Translations under genes and position numbers: made by a program
Part shown: positions 18,086-27,294 of the stretch, one piece after another
Layout of the letters: each line of letters begins with the position of its first letter
How positions within the stretch are numbered: the stretch's first letter is position 1
Notes under the pieces: generated by a model
The model's input: only the letters and a program-made list of their open reading frames with translations
Databases searched by the model: none
Told to the model about the DNA's origin: nothing
Origin: Catenovulum sp. 2E275
GTDB lineage: Bacteria; Pseudomonadota; Gammaproteobacteria; Enterobacterales; Alteromonadaceae
DNA: 64,000 nt
Direction: 5' to 3'
Assembly (NCBI RefSeq): GCF_025515275.1
Contig: NZ_JAOPFU010000017.1
Location: 1 to 64,000, forward strand

Positions 18086-18099
18086 TGTAACCGGTTTTT
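18086..18099 (+). promoter_or_regulatory. LacI-type operator upstream of GH130-AGE-GH5 operon
   Basis: TGTAACCGGTTTTT has the full left half-site and core of the consensus. It ends 14 bases before the GH130 start codon and just before its AGAGG ribosome-binding site. Confidence 0.7.
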
Positions 18100-18113
18100 T
18101 AAAAGAGGTTCGT

Positions 18114-19298
18114 ATGAGTTCTTATATTTCACAAGTCAAGGCTTTATTGTCAGCGCAGGAAAGCTTATTAACCAAACCAAATGCACCAAAAGCAGGTGGT
18201 AATCGAGTTTATCAACGTTGGCAAAATCCAATTGTTACTCGTGAACATGCGCCTATTCACTGGCGATTTGATTTAAACGAAGCAACTAATCCATTTTTAT
18301 TAGAGCGTCAGGGTATCAATGCCACCTTAAACTCAGGTGCTATTTATTTAAACGGTAAATATTTATTAGTGGTTCGGGTTGAAGGGGATGACAGAAAGTC
18401 ATTTTTTGCGGTTGCCGAAAGTGAAACCGGTGTCGATAATTTCCGTTTTTGGGATCACCCGATCACCATGCCAGAAACCAGCAGACCAGATACAAATGTG
18501 TACGACATGCGTTTAACTCAGCATGAAGATGGCTATATTTATGGTTTATTCTGTACCGAACGTAAAGACGAAAAATTCCCGAATGATTTATCTGCTGCTG
18601 AAGCTCAGTGTGGTATTGCCCGTACTAAAGATTTAGTGAACTGGGAGCGTTTACCGGATTTAATTACTTATTCAGGCCAGCAGCGAAATGTGGTGTTACA
18701 CCCTGAGTTTGTTGAAGGTAAATATGCGCTATATACCCGTCCGCAAGATGGTTTTATCAGTGTTGGCAGCGGTGGCGGTATTGGCTGGGGCTTAGCTGAG
18801 TCAATGGAACGGGCTGAAATTAAAGAAGAAGTCATTATTGATAACAAGGCCTATCACACCATTAAAGAAATTAAAAACGGGCAAGGCCCAGCGCCAATTA
18901 AAACCGCCGAAGGCTGGTTACATTTAGCGCATGGTGTACGTAATACCGCAGCCGGTTTACGTTATGTTTTATATATGTTTATGACAGAATTAGAGCGCCC
19001 TTGGGTGATTAAATATGCGCCAGCAGGACACTTTATTGCACCAGAAGGTGAAGAGCGTGTTGGTGATGTTTCAAATGTTACTTTTGCCAATGGTTGGACA
19101 CAAAATGGTAGTGAAATCAATATTTATTACGCCTCTTCAGATACGCGTATGCATGTTGCAACTTCTACTATTGAAAAGTTAATTGATTATGTCAAAAACA
19201 CACCGGCAGATGGTTTACGCTCAGCTGCTTCAGTGCAAGTGCGCAATCAGTTAATTGATTCTAATTTAGATGTGTTAAAAAAATTAGGTCTTAAATAA
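18114..19298 (+). CDS. GH130 4-O-beta-D-mannosyl-D-glucose phosphorylase
   Basis: A 394-residue cytoplasmic enzyme without signal peptide, matching GH130 subfamily 1. It phosphorolyses mannosyl-beta-1,4-glucose to alpha-mannose-1-phosphate and glucose. The proton-donor Asp of the family falls at Asp131 in [12 protein letters not shown], the same number as reported for the Bacteroides fragilis enzyme. The propeller contains the expected [15 protein letters not shown] and VVRVEG strands. Its stop overlaps the start of the AGE epimerase gene by one base, giving translational coupling. Together they form the known mannobiose route: epimerise to mannosylglucose, then phosphorolyse. A phosphomannomutase for mannose-1-phosphate is not in the window. 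Confidence 0.93.
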   Translation: MSSYISQVKALLSAQESLLTKPNAPKAGGNRVYQRWQNPIVTREHAPIHWRFDLNEATNPFLLERQGINATLNSGAIYLNGKYLLVVRVEGDDRKSFFAVAESETGVDNFRFWDHPITMPETSRPDTNVYDMRLTQHEDGYIYGLFCTERKDEKFPNDLSAAEAQCGIARTKDLVNWERLPDLITYSGQQRNVVLHPEFVEGKYALYTRPQDGFISVGSGGGIGWGLAESMERAEIKEEVIIDNKAYHTIKEIKNGQGPAPIKTAEGWLHLAHGVRNTAAGLRYVLYMFMTELERPWVIKYAPAGHFIAPEGEERVGDVSNVTFANGWTQNGSEINIYYASSDTRMHVATSTIEKLIDYVKNTPADGLRSAASVQVRNQLIDSNLDVLKKLGLK

Positions 19299-20533
19299 TG
19301 ACTGTGTTTCGTCAGACTGAAAATCAGGCGTCAGTTGATGCATTGGTTGGTGAGTTCAAAAATGAACTCATCGCTATTGCCGATTGGTGGGTTAAGCATG
19401 CCATTGATCAACAAAACGGCGGGTTTTATGGTCAAGTCAATGCGGATGGTACAGTTGATCCCACTGCTGATAAAGGCATTGTTTTAAACGCACGGATTTT
19501 ATGGTTTTTCAGCGAAGTTTGCCATTATCTTGATGATCCAGCCTATAAAATGGCAGCCGACAGAGCTTATCAATATATTGTTGAACATTTTAATGATCCA
19601 CTTTATGGCGGTGTGTTTTGGTCTGTTAATGCTGATGGCACAATGAAAGACAGCAAAAAACAAACTTATGCTCAGTCTTTCACCATTTATGGGTTAAGTG
19701 CTTACTATAAGTTAACCGGTAACAAAGAGGCAATTGAGCTGGCATATCAGTATTTTGAATGCGTTCAACAATATTGTCATGACGAAGTTAAAGGCGGTTA
19801 TCTTGAAGCTTTTGATCGCCAATGGGCGGAAATAACCGATATGCGCTTGAGTGAAAAGGACGACAATTTACCTAAAACTCAAAATACGCATTTGCATGTA
19901 ATGGAAGCGTTTGCCACTTTGCATCATGCTAAACCAACACTTGCCAGTGCTGATGCGGTTAAGCGTTTGCTCGGCTATTTTAAAGATAAAATTATTAATC
20001 CGACCAACTATCACCTGCGCTTATTTATGGATAAAGATTGGCAGGATCATTCTAAATCTTTCTCTTATGGGCATGATATTGAATGTAGCTGGTTAATGTT
20101 TGAAGCTTTGTTATCGCTTGATGATACTGAGTTAACTCAACAAATGACTCCTTTAGTATTGGCTATGGCTAATACTAGCTTGATTGAGGGCATTGGTGAA
20201 CATGGTCAGGTTTGTGATGAGTTTGAATTTGAAAATCAACATAAACATCAAGAAGGCTGTTGGTGGGTTCAAGCCGAAGCTATGGTTGGTTTTTTATATG
20301 CTTATCATATTAGCGGTGAGCAAAAATATTGGCAGGCATTTTTACAAGTTTGGCAATATACCAAGGCTTATCATATAGATACGGAATTAGGCGAATGGCA
20401 CTGGATTGCAACTATAGATCAAGATCCAAATAATCCAATATACAAAGCTGGTTTCTGGAAAGGCCCGTATCACAATGGTCGCGCCATGATGGAAGTTATA
20501 AAAGTATTAACAGGTCAGTTAGAGGTTCACTAA
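19298..20533 (+). CDS. AGE-family mannobiose/cellobiose 2-epimerase
   Basis: A 411-residue cytoplasmic (alpha/alpha)6-barrel enzyme of the N-acylglucosamine 2-epimerase family. It has GGFYGQVNADG near residue 41, GIVLNARILW (60-69), THLHVMEAFA (197-206), the catalytic His259 in YGHDIECSW, and His392 in GPYHNGRAMMEV. These match the two catalytic histidines of cellobiose 2-epimerases. It converts beta-1,4-mannobiose to mannosylglucose, the substrate of the GH130 enzyme immediately upstream. ATGA-type one-base overlaps link it to both neighbouring genes. GH130 context favours mannobiose over cellobiose. Confidence 0.92.
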   Translation: MTVFRQTENQASVDALVGEFKNELIAIADWWVKHAIDQQNGGFYGQVNADGTVDPTADKGIVLNARILWFFSEVCHYLDDPAYKMAADRAYQYIVEHFNDPLYGGVFWSVNADGTMKDSKKQTYAQSFTIYGLSAYYKLTGNKEAIELAYQYFECVQQYCHDEVKGGYLEAFDRQWAEITDMRLSEKDDNLPKTQNTHLHVMEAFATLHHAKPTLASADAVKRLLGYFKDKIINPTNYHLRLFMDKDWQDHSKSFSYGHDIECSWLMFEALLSLDDTELTQQMTPLVLAMANTSLIEGIGEHGQVCDEFEFENQHKHQEGCWWVQAEAMVGFLYAYHISGEQKYWQAFLQVWQYTKAYHIDTELGEWHWIATIDQDPNNPIYKAGFWKGPYHNGRAMMEVIKVLTGQLEVH

Positions 20534-22029
20534 TGAAAATCTCACATTTTGTAATCGCGCTAAGTTTTATATCAAGCTTAATCACATTGCCGGTATCGGC
20601 TTTTGAACATTTTATTACCCGTGATGGTGCTAAATTAATGGATGGCGAAAAAGTATTTCGTTTTGCCGGTATTCATGCTCCAGAACTGCATCGAATTGAA
20701 GATGATGCCAAAGGCGTATGCAAAGCCGATCCGCGAGGCTGGGGACAACATTTTAAATGGCCAACCGCGGAAGAACAAGAAAACTGGATTCAAGCGATTG
20801 TAGGCACGAATCAAAAAGCCATGCGGATTTATGTATTATCGGTTGAGCATGAATCTGATCCGGCTTGTGGTCGCCAAACGCATATTTTAAAACCACAAAC
20901 TAAAGATGGTATGCCAAGCTTAAATGAAGAAGCAATGCGAGTGTATGACCGGATGATTTATTTAGCCGACAAACATGGCTTGCGTTTAATTTTGCCTTTT
21001 ATTGACCACTGGAAATGGTGGGGTGGCCGTGAACAATTAGCTGCTTTTTATGGCGAGCACGAAGACGAATTTTACAATGTTTACAGCAAAACTTATGCTG
21101 CCTATCAATCTATTATTCGTGATGTGGTGACCCGCCGAAATACCTTTACTGGTCGTTTATATAGCGAAGAAAAAGCAATTATGGCTTGGGAAACTGGTAA
21201 CGAGCTTAAAGATACCAACGAGCTATTTTTAGCGAAAACTTCGGCATTTATTAAAGCATTAGCGCCGAATCAATTGGTCTTAGATGGCACTTATACCCGA
21301 ATTAACGAATTTGCGTTAAATGACCCGAATGTCGATATGGTTTCAAACCACTATTACACCAATGTTGGCAATAATAACCCTGAAACCGTATTAACAGATT
21401 TAACCACCATTAACGGGCGTAAGCCTTATTTAATTGGTGAATTTGGGTTGCAAAGCTCAGACAAATTAGACGCTATTATGCAAGCTGCGGTTAGTACCGA
21501 ATATAAAGGCAATAAAGCCGTTGGTGCCTTTATTTGGGGTTTTAGAGGCCACAGACACAATGGCGGTTTTTACTGGCATAACGAAGGTGGCTCGCAATAT
21601 TACAGTTATCATTTACCGGGTTTTAAAGAAGGCGACTTTAATGAAGAAATTCAAGTTGTTGATATTGCCCGCAAAGCCGCAGCACAAATGATGGGTGAAA
21701 AACTGCAGCCTTTAGCTGCGCCGCAAGCACCTGTGCTACGTGAAATTACGACCATAAGTGATATTCGTTGGATGGGCGCACCTTTGGGTCGCAGTTACCG
21801 GATTGAACGTTCAACTCAAATGAATGATAACTGGCAAACTATTGCAAAAGCGGTATCGGATGGGATGAATAAATTTGATCCTCGAATCCATACATTATTT
21901 TGTGATGATTCGGCCAAAGCTAATACAACTTATTATTACCGGGTATTTGCTAACAATGAGTCTGGTGAATCATCACCATCAAATATCCAAAAAGTGACGA
22001 CCGCAAAACAACCTGCGCGTTGTCACTGA
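20533..22029 (+). CDS. Secreted GH5-type glycoside hydrolase, probable mannan-active
   Basis: A 498-residue exported protein with a signal peptide to about residue 23 (ending PVSA). The GH5-like TIM barrel runs to about 385, with acid/base Glu224 in WETGNELKD and nucleophile Glu303 in YLIGEFGLQ. A fibronectin III-like C-terminal domain occupies about 400-490. No lipobox is present, so it is probably periplasmic and acts on imported manno-oligosaccharides. It overlaps the epimerase stop by one base, placing it firmly in the mannan operon. Endo-mannanase or exo-mannosidase activity cannot be distinguished from sequence. A strong terminator follows. Confidence 0.83.
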   Translation: MKISHFVIALSFISSLITLPVSAFEHFITRDGAKLMDGEKVFRFAGIHAPELHRIEDDAKGVCKADPRGWGQHFKWPTAEEQENWIQAIVGTNQKAMRIYVLSVEHESDPACGRQTHILKPQTKDGMPSLNEEAMRVYDRMIYLADKHGLRLILPFIDHWKWWGGREQLAAFYGEHEDEFYNVYSKTYAAYQSIIRDVVTRRNTFTGRLYSEEKAIMAWETGNELKDTNELFLAKTSAFIKALAPNQLVLDGTYTRINEFALNDPNVDMVSNHYYTNVGNNNPETVLTDLTTINGRKPYLIGEFGLQSSDKLDAIMQAAVSTEYKGNKAVGAFIWGFRGHRHNGGFYWHNEGGSQYYSYHLPGFKEGDFNEEIQVVDIARKAAAQMMGEKLQPLAAPQAPVLREITTISDIRWMGAPLGRSYRIERSTQMNDNWQTIAKAVSDGMNKFDPRIHTLFCDDSAKANTTYYYRVFANNESGESSPSNIQKVTTAKQPARCH

Positions 22030-22073
22030 TAACCAGTGTGATTGTCGTGTGCGTTAAAGGATTAACGATTTAT

Positions 22074-22104
22074 AGCACGCCTAAATTTTAGGCGTGCTTT
22101 TTTC
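22074..22104 (+). terminator. Rho-independent terminator of GH130-AGE-GH5 operon
   Basis: AGCACGCCTAAA (22074-22085) pairs with TTTAGGCGTGCT (22087-22098) and is followed by a T-run. Confidence 0.92.
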
Positions 22105-22127
22105 ATTTTACCTGCCTATTCTTTTTG

Positions 22128-22162
22128 TTAATTAAAAATGACCATTGTTCATTTTTAATTAA
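22128..22162. repeat. 14-bp perfect inverted repeat upstream of GH5-CBM6 gene
   Basis: TTAATTAAAAATGA (22128-22141) and TCATTTTTAATTAA (22149-22162) are exact reverse complements around a 7-base spacer (CCATTGT). It lies after the preceding operon's terminator and about 230 bases before the next start. It could be an operator dyad for a regulator other than the LacI protein, or a second hairpin. Confidence 0.75.
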
Positions 22163-22393
22163 ACAAACATTTAACCCGACAATTTTGTTCTGTTTAATGA
22201 TCCGAACGTTTTGATTAACGAATTTGTTTTAACGCGGAAGCCTGAGCGCCAAACTTTGGTTAATTTAATGTTGCAAGTATGTTTTGTTAGAGTCACTAAC
22301 AGCAACTTATTTTATAATCTGGGCTTTGCTAATATTATCGCTTCTGCAAGCTTCAGGTTAATCGTGAATAACAAAAAGGTTGGAGCGTTTACC

Positions 22394-24994
22394 GTGAAAA
22401 ACACACACAATAACAATTTGAAAATAAAGCCATTAAGCCGACTCATTGCTATGGGCTGTTTGGCAATAGCCGCTGCTGGTTGCAATTTAAATACAACAGA
22501 TACAGATAAAAACAATGGGGTGACGGTTTATCCAACTGAGCCTGAGCATAATTTTGCTGCGCCAAAAGCCGGGCAGGAAACTTTTTCGCGCTTAAGGCAA
22601 GAAGGAAAATACTGGGTTAATGAGCAAAATGAAGTGGTATCGCTACGAGGTTTAAATTTAGGTAACTGGTTAACACTGGAAACTTGGATGATGAATTCGG
22701 GTGAAAACCCCGTTGGTGAAGGGATTGTTGATCAATGTTCGTTTGAAGCTAAATTAAGTGAGCGATTTGGTGCAGATGAAAAAGAACGTTTAATGGATTT
22801 GTATCGTGATAGTTATATCACTGAGCGTGATTGGGACATTATGGCGCAGGCTGGTTTTAATGTAATTCGACTACCGTTTCCTTATGATTTAATTGAAAAT
22901 GATGCTAATCCAAAAACATTGCGTGATGATGCTTGGGTGTATTTAGATAAAGCGATTAATGCGGCAAAAGCACGCCAAATGTATGTGATTTTAGATTTGC
23001 ATGGTGCCGCAGGCAGACAAGGTTGGGAACATCACAGCGGGTGTGAAGGTTTAAATGAGTTTTGGGGTGGTGAGCAGGCTAATCCTGATTTAGCGTTGGC
23101 AGCAGAAAATCAAGATCGAACAAAGTGGCTGTGGCAGCAAATTGCTAACCGGTATAAAAACGAACCTGCAATTGCCGGTTACGGCTTAATTAATGAACCT
23201 TGGGGAACAAGTGCCGAAAACCTGGCGGCGGTTTCAACTGAACTTTATCAAGCAATTCGTGAAGTTGACCAACAAACCATTGTGATTTTACCCGGCCATA
23301 ACTCCGGTATTCAGGCTTACGGAGAACCAGCGGAAAACGGGCTAGAAAATGTAGCGGTAGAAATGCATTTTTATCCGGGGATTTTTGATGATTTAGGAAT
23401 TAGTTATAAAACTCAGCGCGATTGGTTAACCTGTGGTTTATTAGGTAATTCGGGCGTTTGTGATTGGGATAATAAAATTAATCAAATTCAAACCCCATTT
23501 TTAATTGGCGAAATGCAGCCTTGGACAGGTTTAGGTGAGCAAGGTGGTGCAATTACTCGCGCAACTTTTGATAAATATAATGATATGGGTTGGGCTGGTA
23601 CGGTTTGGTCGTATAAAGTGACAACTCGTGACGGCGGTCAGGGCAACGGTACTTGGGGGCTGGTTACCAATAAAGGCGATAGATTATTAACCAAAGCAGA
23701 TACTTGGGCATGTGCTGGTTGGGAAAGTGATTTTGCACAGGCATGTGGCCAAGCGCCAAAAATAGTCACCCCAACCGATGATGATCAAACTTTTTATTTG
23801 GTGATTAAAAGTGGCTCATTTGGTGGCGGGCAGGATATTCAACTGGATAATATTCAGTTAATTGAGCAATCCACAGGTCAAAATATATTAGCTAACAGCA
23901 GCTTTGATGCAGATTCAAACTGGTTGGAGTGGAGTGCAACTGATGCTGATGCCACTCATGATAAACTCAGTATTGACGTTAATTACCCGCAAGATGCAAA
24001 TAATTCGGTGCTGCGTATTTCAGCGCTTGAGGGCGATGGTTTTGTTAACGGCGGTGCGTATCAGGTAGTTGAGCTTAAAGGCGGAGAATCTTATTTATTA
24101 AGTGGTACTTTTGCTGATAAAGGCTCGGTTGATACTTGGGCTGAGATTTATTTACTACCGACAGCCCCAGTAAACGGGCAAGATGTAAATGGCTCGGCAA
24201 TGCCAACGATAGATTTAAATAATTCGTCATTAACAGAGATTGAAAACTATTTTAAATTACAAGCAACCATTGAATATGATAAACACCAAGGTGTAATTGA
24301 TGCGTTAACCGCAGAACAAGCGCCGGTCATTTTTAACCTACCGTATCGTCCGGTTAATTTATCTTTGGTGGAAGATGAAGCAACCAATACCATAGATTTA
24401 ATTTGGAAAGCGGTAGATGGGGCAAACTACAATGTTTACCGTTCCAATGTTTCAGGTCGAGATTATCAATTGATTGCTGAAAATATTGAAACCCCTTATT
24501 ACACAGATACAGAAAAACCAGAAGGCACAACTGGTTATTACACAGTAACTGCGGTTAATACAACGGATGAAAGTTATTATGCTAAAGAAGTTGCCTCTGC
24601 ATTTTCTGCATTTGACATTCCGGGGCTGATTCAGGCTGAAAATTATATTGCACAAACCGGTTTTGAGCTGGAAAACACCTCAGATGAAGGCGGTGGTCAA
24701 AATACTGGTCATGCTCAAACTGGCGATACACTTGAATATTTAGTGAATATAACAGAGGCTGGTGATTATACAGTTGAGTTTAGATTTGCAACCGAAACAG
24801 GCTCGCAGGGTTTTGTTATGTCGCTTGACGGTAATGAAATTGCAACAGTTTCAGTGCCAAGTACCGGCGGCTGGCAAACATGGCAAAGTGTTAGCCAAAC
24901 CATCACCATTGAAACCACTGGCGATCAAACGCTTAAACTAGAAGCGATTGATGATGAGTGGAACTTTAACTGGATGAGATTTAGCAAAAATTAA
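22394..24994 (+). CDS. Multi-modular GH5 lipoprotein with C-terminal CBM6
   Basis: A lipoprotein of 866 residues with lipobox Cys30 (AIAAAGC). A GH5 barrel (about 60-455) begins with LRGLNLGNWLTLETWM, a pattern seen in exo-1,3-glucanase-like GH5 groups, and has acid/base Glu268 in GLINEPW and nucleophile Glu373 in LIGEMQPW. A jelly-roll module, a fibronectin III-like segment (NLSLVEDEA region) and a CBM6 (opening PGLIQAENYIAQTGF) follow. I chose GTG 22394, with GGAG 8 bases upstream, because a proper lipoprotein signal starts there; the frame runs open 61 codons further up. It lacks the AACCGGTT operator, so regulation may differ from its neighbours. The substrate could be mixed glucan or glucomannan. 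Confidence 0.82.
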   Translation: MKNTHNNNLKIKPLSRLIAMGCLAIAAAGCNLNTTDTDKNNGVTVYPTEPEHNFAAPKAGQETFSRLRQEGKYWVNEQNEVVSLRGLNLGNWLTLETWMMNSGENPVGEGIVDQCSFEAKLSERFGADEKERLMDLYRDSYITERDWDIMAQAGFNVIRLPFPYDLIENDANPKTLRDDAWVYLDKAINAAKARQMYVILDLHGAAGRQGWEHHSGCEGLNEFWGGEQANPDLALAAENQDRTKWLWQQIANRYKNEPAIAGYGLINEPWGTSAENLAAVSTELYQAIREVDQQTIVILPGHNSGIQAYGEPAENGLENVAVEMHFYPGIFDDLGISYKTQRDWLTCGLLGNSGVCDWDNKINQIQTPFLIGEMQPWTGLGEQGGAITRATFDKYNDMGWAGTVWSYKVTTRDGGQGNGTWGLVTNKGDRLLTKADTWACAGWESDFAQACGQAPKIVTPTDDDQTFYLVIKSGSFGGGQDIQLDNIQLIEQSTGQNILANSSFDADSNWLEWSATDADATHDKLSIDVNYPQDANNSVLRISALEGDGFVNGGAYQVVELKGGESYLLSGTFADKGSVDTWAEIYLLPTAPVNGQDVNGSAMPTIDLNNSSLTEIENYFKLQATIEYDKHQGVIDALTAEQAPVIFNLPYRPVNLSLVEDEATNTIDLIWKAVDGANYNVYRSNVSGRDYQLIAENIETPYYTDTEKPEGTTGYYTVTAVNTTDESYYAKEVASAFSAFDIPGLIQAENYIAQTGFELENTSDEGGGQNTGHAQTGDTLEYLVNITEAGDYTVEFRFATETGSQGFVMSLDGNEIATVSVPSTGGWQTWQSVSQTITIETTGDQTLKLEAIDDEWNFNWMRFSKN

Positions 24995-25725
24995 TAAAAT
25001 TAATTGACCGGTGATAGACGCTAATCGCGCTTTTATCACCGGCAATAAAGGCTTATTGGTATGTATCAGCTAAAAAGTTTAGCTTAAATCTATGCTGATA
25101 ATGTCGCTTGAAAAACGGGCGATTTTCACAAAAATTCAGTTAATACAGCTAATGAATCCGCCAAGGTCAATTGATTGCTCCTGCAAATGAATCGCCCCGA
25201 GTTTGCCAGAGACTCGATAACTTGAAAAAACTAGAATAATGAAAAAATCAAATCGCTATACATTATATCACCATCCGCTAAAGACATTAAACAGTTGCAA
25301 GGTTTAGCCATAACTGAATGCCTTGTTGTATGGGTTAAAAGATAACCACTAAATGCAAGTTTGGTTTACCCTGTTTGAGTGTCAACAAAACCTTTAGCGA
25401 TAGACTATAAATAACGCTTAATAAATTGATTTTTAAACTATTTAACAGTGGTGTGTCATTTAACTGATTCTTTAGTTGTATTAAATAATACCTCTAAATA
25501 GGTCTCCAACCTAAGTTTGCAGTTACATTTCCTGAAACTGGGTGAAAATAGAAATATAGCTTAGATTGTTATAAAAAATGCTGATATGTTTATATTAATT
25601 TATATAATTGATTCTATAATGATGGTGGTTGTTATGTAATTGTTTTGTTTAATTTAACTGGAAATTGAGACCGCAGAATAATTTGGCACTAGGGTATTTA
25701 TTTCTAATGAGTAAAAGGATCTTAA
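24995..25725. other. Gene-poor region with hairpin at 25008-25042 and one repeat end
   Basis: A 731-base gap. CCGGTGATA (25008-25016) and TATCACCGG (25034-25042) form a hairpin after the GH5 gene, without a clear T-run. The block at about 25100-25220 is less AT-rich than its surroundings and contains no open frame; it might be a decayed mobile-element fragment, but I recognise no family. The 15-base sequence GCAGAATAATTTGGC at 25673-25687 recurs inverted at 27856-27870. Confidence 0.4.
25673..25687 (+). repeat. Left copy of 15-bp inverted repeat bounding the protease module
   Basis: GCAGAATAATTTGGC is the exact reverse complement of GCCAAATTATTCTGC at 27856-27870, about 2.2 kb away. The pair encloses the protease and DUF6174 genes. 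Confidence 0.7.
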
Positions 25726-25902
25726 ATGAAAAATATAAAAAAATAGATTGTTTGCACTCTACTCTTACTGAGTATTAATTCACTTGCCGCAGCAAAAGAA
25801 CACTTATTCAAAAACGAATATGGTTTTAAAGAGCAGAGTATATCAACTCTATTAAAAGACTCGCGGATAAAATCAAAATATCGTGGCCTGATTAAAGCTA
25901 CT
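25726..25902 (+). other. Severed signal peptide/leader of the protease (amber codon at 25744-25746)
   Basis: AAGGA (25715-25719) lies 6 bases before ATG 25726, a proper translation start. The frame reads MKNIKK, then TAG at 25744-25746, then IVCTLLLLSINSLAAAKEH and continues without any other stop into the protease frame at 25903. The hydrophobic stretch after the stop is clearly the core of a secretion signal. A single C-to-T change of CAG (Gln) would explain the amber codon. The gene is therefore interrupted, unless the stop is read through or is a sequence error. Confidence 0.85.
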
Positions 25903-27246
25903 TTGAAGCAAACCACCAATATACTAGATATAAATCTTCCTCAGGGAACAATCACGGTGGAAAAGAAAAGAGCTCGTGTTAATGAGCAAGGAAATGTCAT
26001 TTGGCATGGCTCAATACCACAAGCGGAAGTAAATAGTAGCCTTGATAATGATGCTGTAATTATCCAAGACGAATATGGTATTACTGCTTCAATTCATATT
26101 GATGGTAGGCTTGTTAAGATAAGGCCTATCTCAAATGAAATTCACGAAATCGTGGAATATGACTTGGATCGTATGCCTGCAGACCACCCAACTGATGCTG
26201 TGGAGTTACTAGAAACAAATACTGTTGAAATGCTAATGCTTAGCGATCAGATTTCAACGACACCCTTGGTTAATGGTAATCAAGTCTCCACCAGATTAAC
26301 TGGTAATGCAAATATGAATACAGAAATTAAAATTCTTGTTGGTTACACTACAGCGACAAAGAATTCATATGCAGGTAACATATCTAGTTTGATAGAATTA
26401 GCTGTTGCAGAAACCAATGCCGGTTATTTAAATAGCGGTATTCCCATTGACTTAACATTAGTTCATTCATATGAGCTTAACTATACTGAAAGTGGCTCTT
26501 TCAGTAGTGATTTATCCAAATTCAGAAATGACAATGATGGGGTTATGGATGAAGTTCATGACAAACGCAATGAATATGGTGCAGACATTGCTATGATTTT
26601 GATCGATAACGATTCATATTGTGGTTTAGCCTCAGGTATTGGCTCTACAGCCAGTACTGCTTTTGCTGCAACTTATTGGGATTGTGCGACTGGTTATTAT
26701 TCGTTTGGGCATGAAATTGGTCACTTACTATCAGCTAGGCACAATACCGAAGTTGATCCTACAAATACCCCATACCCTTATGGTCACGGGTACCAAAATG
26801 GAAATGCTGGATGGAGAACCATTATGTCTTATAATTGCTCCCCAAGCTGTATTAGGATCAATTGGTGGTCTGATCCTGTAAATACGTATGATGGTGCAGT
26901 TATGGGAACTGTTTCGACAAATGATAATGCAAGAGTATTGGAAGAAACTGCACCTATCATAGCGTCGTTTAAAACAGCCAGTGGATCGACCCCTAGTGGC
27001 ACTAAAGTTGCGGAATATGGAGATCCAGTTTTAGGTAATAGTTATAATGGGTGTTCCTTTAATCAAACATATAGTGCCGGAGGTGGTTATACCCTCTATA
27101 GGGAGTATAGTATTTCATGTGACACAGGCGTATATGACGTAGGCGTGATAGAAAATATACAAAGTTCAACTTGCAGTTTTGACCCTAAATCGAATGGAAT
27201 TTATGTTCAAGGTAACTGTAATAATTGGCGAGTTTATATTGAGTAA
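25903..27246 (+). CDS. Metzincin zinc metalloprotease (reprolysin-like), 5' end interrupted
   Basis: The open part encodes 447 residues from a TTG. It has a propeptide-like region (1-135), a metalloprotease domain (about 140-320), and a C-terminal segment with several Cys (about 335-447) that may be a small disulfide-stabilised domain. The zinc site HEIGHLLSARH (residues 270-280) follows HExxHxxGxxH except for Ser in place of Gly. IMSYNCSP about 30 residues later supplies the Met-turn. Such enzymes are secreted peptidases. The secretion signal lies upstream in frame but is cut by the amber codon at 25744, so the natural product may not be made or exported. TTG 25903 is only the first usable codon of the open part, with no good ribosome site. 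A DUF6174 lipoprotein follows 48 bases later. Confidence 0.75.
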   Translation: MKQTTNILDINLPQGTITVEKKRARVNEQGNVIWHGSIPQAEVNSSLDNDAVIIQDEYGITASIHIDGRLVKIRPISNEIHEIVEYDLDRMPADHPTDAVELLETNTVEMLMLSDQISTTPLVNGNQVSTRLTGNANMNTEIKILVGYTTATKNSYAGNISSLIELAVAETNAGYLNSGIPIDLTLVHSYELNYTESGSFSSDLSKFRNDNDGVMDEVHDKRNEYGADIAMILIDNDSYCGLASGIGSTASTAFAATYWDCATGYYSFGHEIGHLLSARHNTEVDPTNTPYPYGHGYQNGNAGWRTIMSYNCSPSCIRINWWSDPVNTYDGAVMGTVSTNDNARVLEETAPIIASFKTASGSTPSGTKVAEYGDPVLGNSYNGCSFNQTYSAGGGYTLYREYSISCDTGVYDVGVIENIQSSTCSFDPKSNGIYVQGNCNNWRVYIE

Positions 27247-27294
27247 CCCAAATAACAGTAGAAGCTATCAAACAATTCTAAAAGGATATTTATT

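Noticed and set aside
19711-19724. GTTAACCGGTAACA, similar to the LacI operator, inside the AGE epimerase gene
   Set aside because: It lies within conserved coding sequence (Leu-Thr-Gly-Asn), away from any promoter; probably coincidental, although an auxiliary operator cannot be excluded.
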